Part shown: piece by piece, positions 63,000-64,000 of the stretch
Numbering within the stretch: the stretch's first letter is position 1
How the letters are laid out: each line of letters opens with the position of its first letter
Assembly (NCBI GenBank): GCA_030220185.1
Contig: JASPKZ010007296.1
Location: 558,001 to 622,000, forward strand
Reading direction: 5' to 3'
Source: Diploptera punctata
Taxonomy: Eukaryota; Arthropoda; Insecta; Blattodea; Blaberidae
Length of the DNA stretch: 64,000 bases
The notes under the pieces: model-generated
What the model saw: only the letters and a program-made list of their open reading frames with translations
The model's database searches: none
What the model was told of the DNA's origin: nothing
Translations under genes and position numbers: made by a program

Positions 63000-63140
63000 A
63001 CACACCTAGCCCTAATAGACACCGGCTGCACGACCAAACGTAATAAGTGAATCCTTCTATCACAGCCTGAGTAGGGAAAATTGCAAGATGGCTGCGATAC
63101 CATTGTCGAATATATCTGCGTCGACAGACCATAGGCAAAA
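63000..63140 (+). pseudogene. Aspartic protease remnant
   Basis: LALIDTGCTT around 63009-63038 has the LxDTG active-site pattern of retroelement proteases, followed by stops. Cleaves gag-pol in live elements. Confidence 0.6.
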
Positions 63141-63879
63141 GTAAACAAAGGATTTTAAGATACAAACGATGATAAGGATAACTATAGAAGGGGGTGGATT
63201 TTGACATACTATTCATGGTTTGTGTACAGGCTTTCCGCCAATATTATATTCTCTACAGAAATGTTTGAAGCGTTTAAATCTGAAATTGATTTCCGTGGCC
63301 GAACTTTAACACTTTAATTACGATGGAAGTAAGTTAATAGCCCCGATAATTGCCAATAGGCTGTTTCAAATGACGCAATGGAGATAGACGAGTTACAATG
63401 AGGACGCCCTTTGTTATCGAGAAGAAAAAGTTAATAAGTAGTGAGCTAGGGACGAATATGACAGGGCCCCGCAGTATATTAATAGGATGAAAAACTTTGA
63501 GCGAAGTGTAATGATGATATAAACGAAGTGGGGGAGATTGGAATAAAATGAATGTGTACGTCAATTCGGTTAGCAAGTTCGATAAGGAGGAGCGACGAGT
63601 GATAATTGAGGGTTATAACGAGGAAAATATCGAGGCCAAGGTACTCGAGAGTGAGGGGCTGAGTGACAGGCAGAGGGAATCTTGAGGGGCAAATGCTATT
63701 ACGCAAACATACAAACATTCGCTAGGAAAAGCTGGAAAGTGCAACTCCTTGATGGGCAAGTTCGATATTATTGAACATGAGCCGGTCAGATTGAAGGTCT
63801 AGGAGCCATACCTATAAATATCAAGGAAAGAAGCAGAGCCGCGTAATAGGCACAAAATGCTCGATCACGGGTATCATTG

Positions 63880-64000
63880 AGGACTCCCGGTCACCATACC
63901 TGTCCCACATTTATTGGGTAGCTAAGAAGAACGGAACCCTAAGGATGACCATAGACGCAAGGCAAATCAACACCTATATCGTGCCGGACAAACTATCGCA
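63880..64000 (+). pseudogene. Reverse transcriptase N-terminus, cut by window edge
   Basis: SPYLSHIYWVAKKNGTLRM and TIDARQINTYIVPDKLS match the opening of a gypsy-type RT domain (SP-SSP-V-V-KKDG--R-C-DYR-LN----PD--P). The catalytic YxDD lies outside the window. This short piece is open; upstream 63140-63880 shows no continuous frame. Confidence 0.65.

Larger units (their letters stand above)
60302..64000 (+). mobile_element. Ty3/gypsy-like LTR retrotransposon, degenerate, runs off window
   Basis: Order seen: primer-binding-like site, gag, protease motif, start of reverse transcriptase at the right edge. This is the order of Ty3/gypsy elements (gag-PR-RT). All frames are interrupted repeatedly, so this is an old copy. 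RNase H, integrase, any envelope gene and the 3' LTR would lie beyond 64000. Confidence 0.75.

Overview
This window is eukaryotic, intron-bearing, AT-rich nuclear DNA from an arthropod, most likely a cockroach-like insect. The species guess rests on general resemblance only: tRNA-headed SINEs with TCATCATC and (TA)n tracts, LINEs ending in the GHV-R-M motif, and frequent TAGGCCTA. There are no operons, ribosome-binding sites or CRISPR arrays. Nearly everything recognisable is mobile DNA. The one convincing host gene is a minus-strand exon of a Tribbles-type pseudokinase (17447-17809), with possible 5' exons and a start region up to about 18990.

SINE families are named here by letter. A: tRNA-like head, two alternative tails. 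B: 'GGCTCCGTGGCGCAAGCGG' head. C: 'TGGTCTCGAGGTAGCGTGCTGCC' type head. E: Ser/Leu-tRNA-like head. F: 'GTAGCGTAGTGGTTAAGGC' head with a (TTTAC)n tail. G: weaker head. Repeats D, H and T are further dispersed families without a clear class.

Layout. 1-3.7 kb: SINEs and microsatellites. 4.0-5.1 kb: nested palindrome carrying three tRNA-like units. 5-14 kb: AT-rich DNA with repeat T, a LINE remnant, a SINE-A and a palindromic MITE-like element. 14.2-16.1 kb: a fourth tRNA-like unit and a complete but broken mariner-type transposon. 17.4-19 kb: Tribbles locus. 21.2-25.0 kb: pogo/Tigger-like element with a decayed transposase. 25.97-33.43 kb: a three-layer nest in which a Penelope-like element (PLE) sits inside ORF1 of a nearly intact LINE, which itself interrupts a SINE-F. 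34-41 kb: LINE and SINE fragments. 41.2-42.1 kb: PLE terminal inverted pair joined to a 32-unit minisatellite. 42.2-43.5 kb: unclassified GC-richer block. 43.5-58.2 kb: SINEs, a hAT remnant, LINE-in-LINE, an 11-unit satellite and a TSD-flanked LINE. 58.7-59.3 kb: LINE 5' end. 59.3-64 kb: degenerate Ty3/gypsy-like retrotransposon running off the window.

The most notable signals are (1) four hammerhead-ribozyme-like motifs in the PLE termini, (2) the PLE/LINE/SINE nest with an exact 13-bp target duplication, (3) a family of units that keeps the same 5' leader and anticodon arm but carries different tRNA bodies, one set arranged as a nested perfect palindrome, and (4) a minisatellite that appears to have grown from a PLE end.
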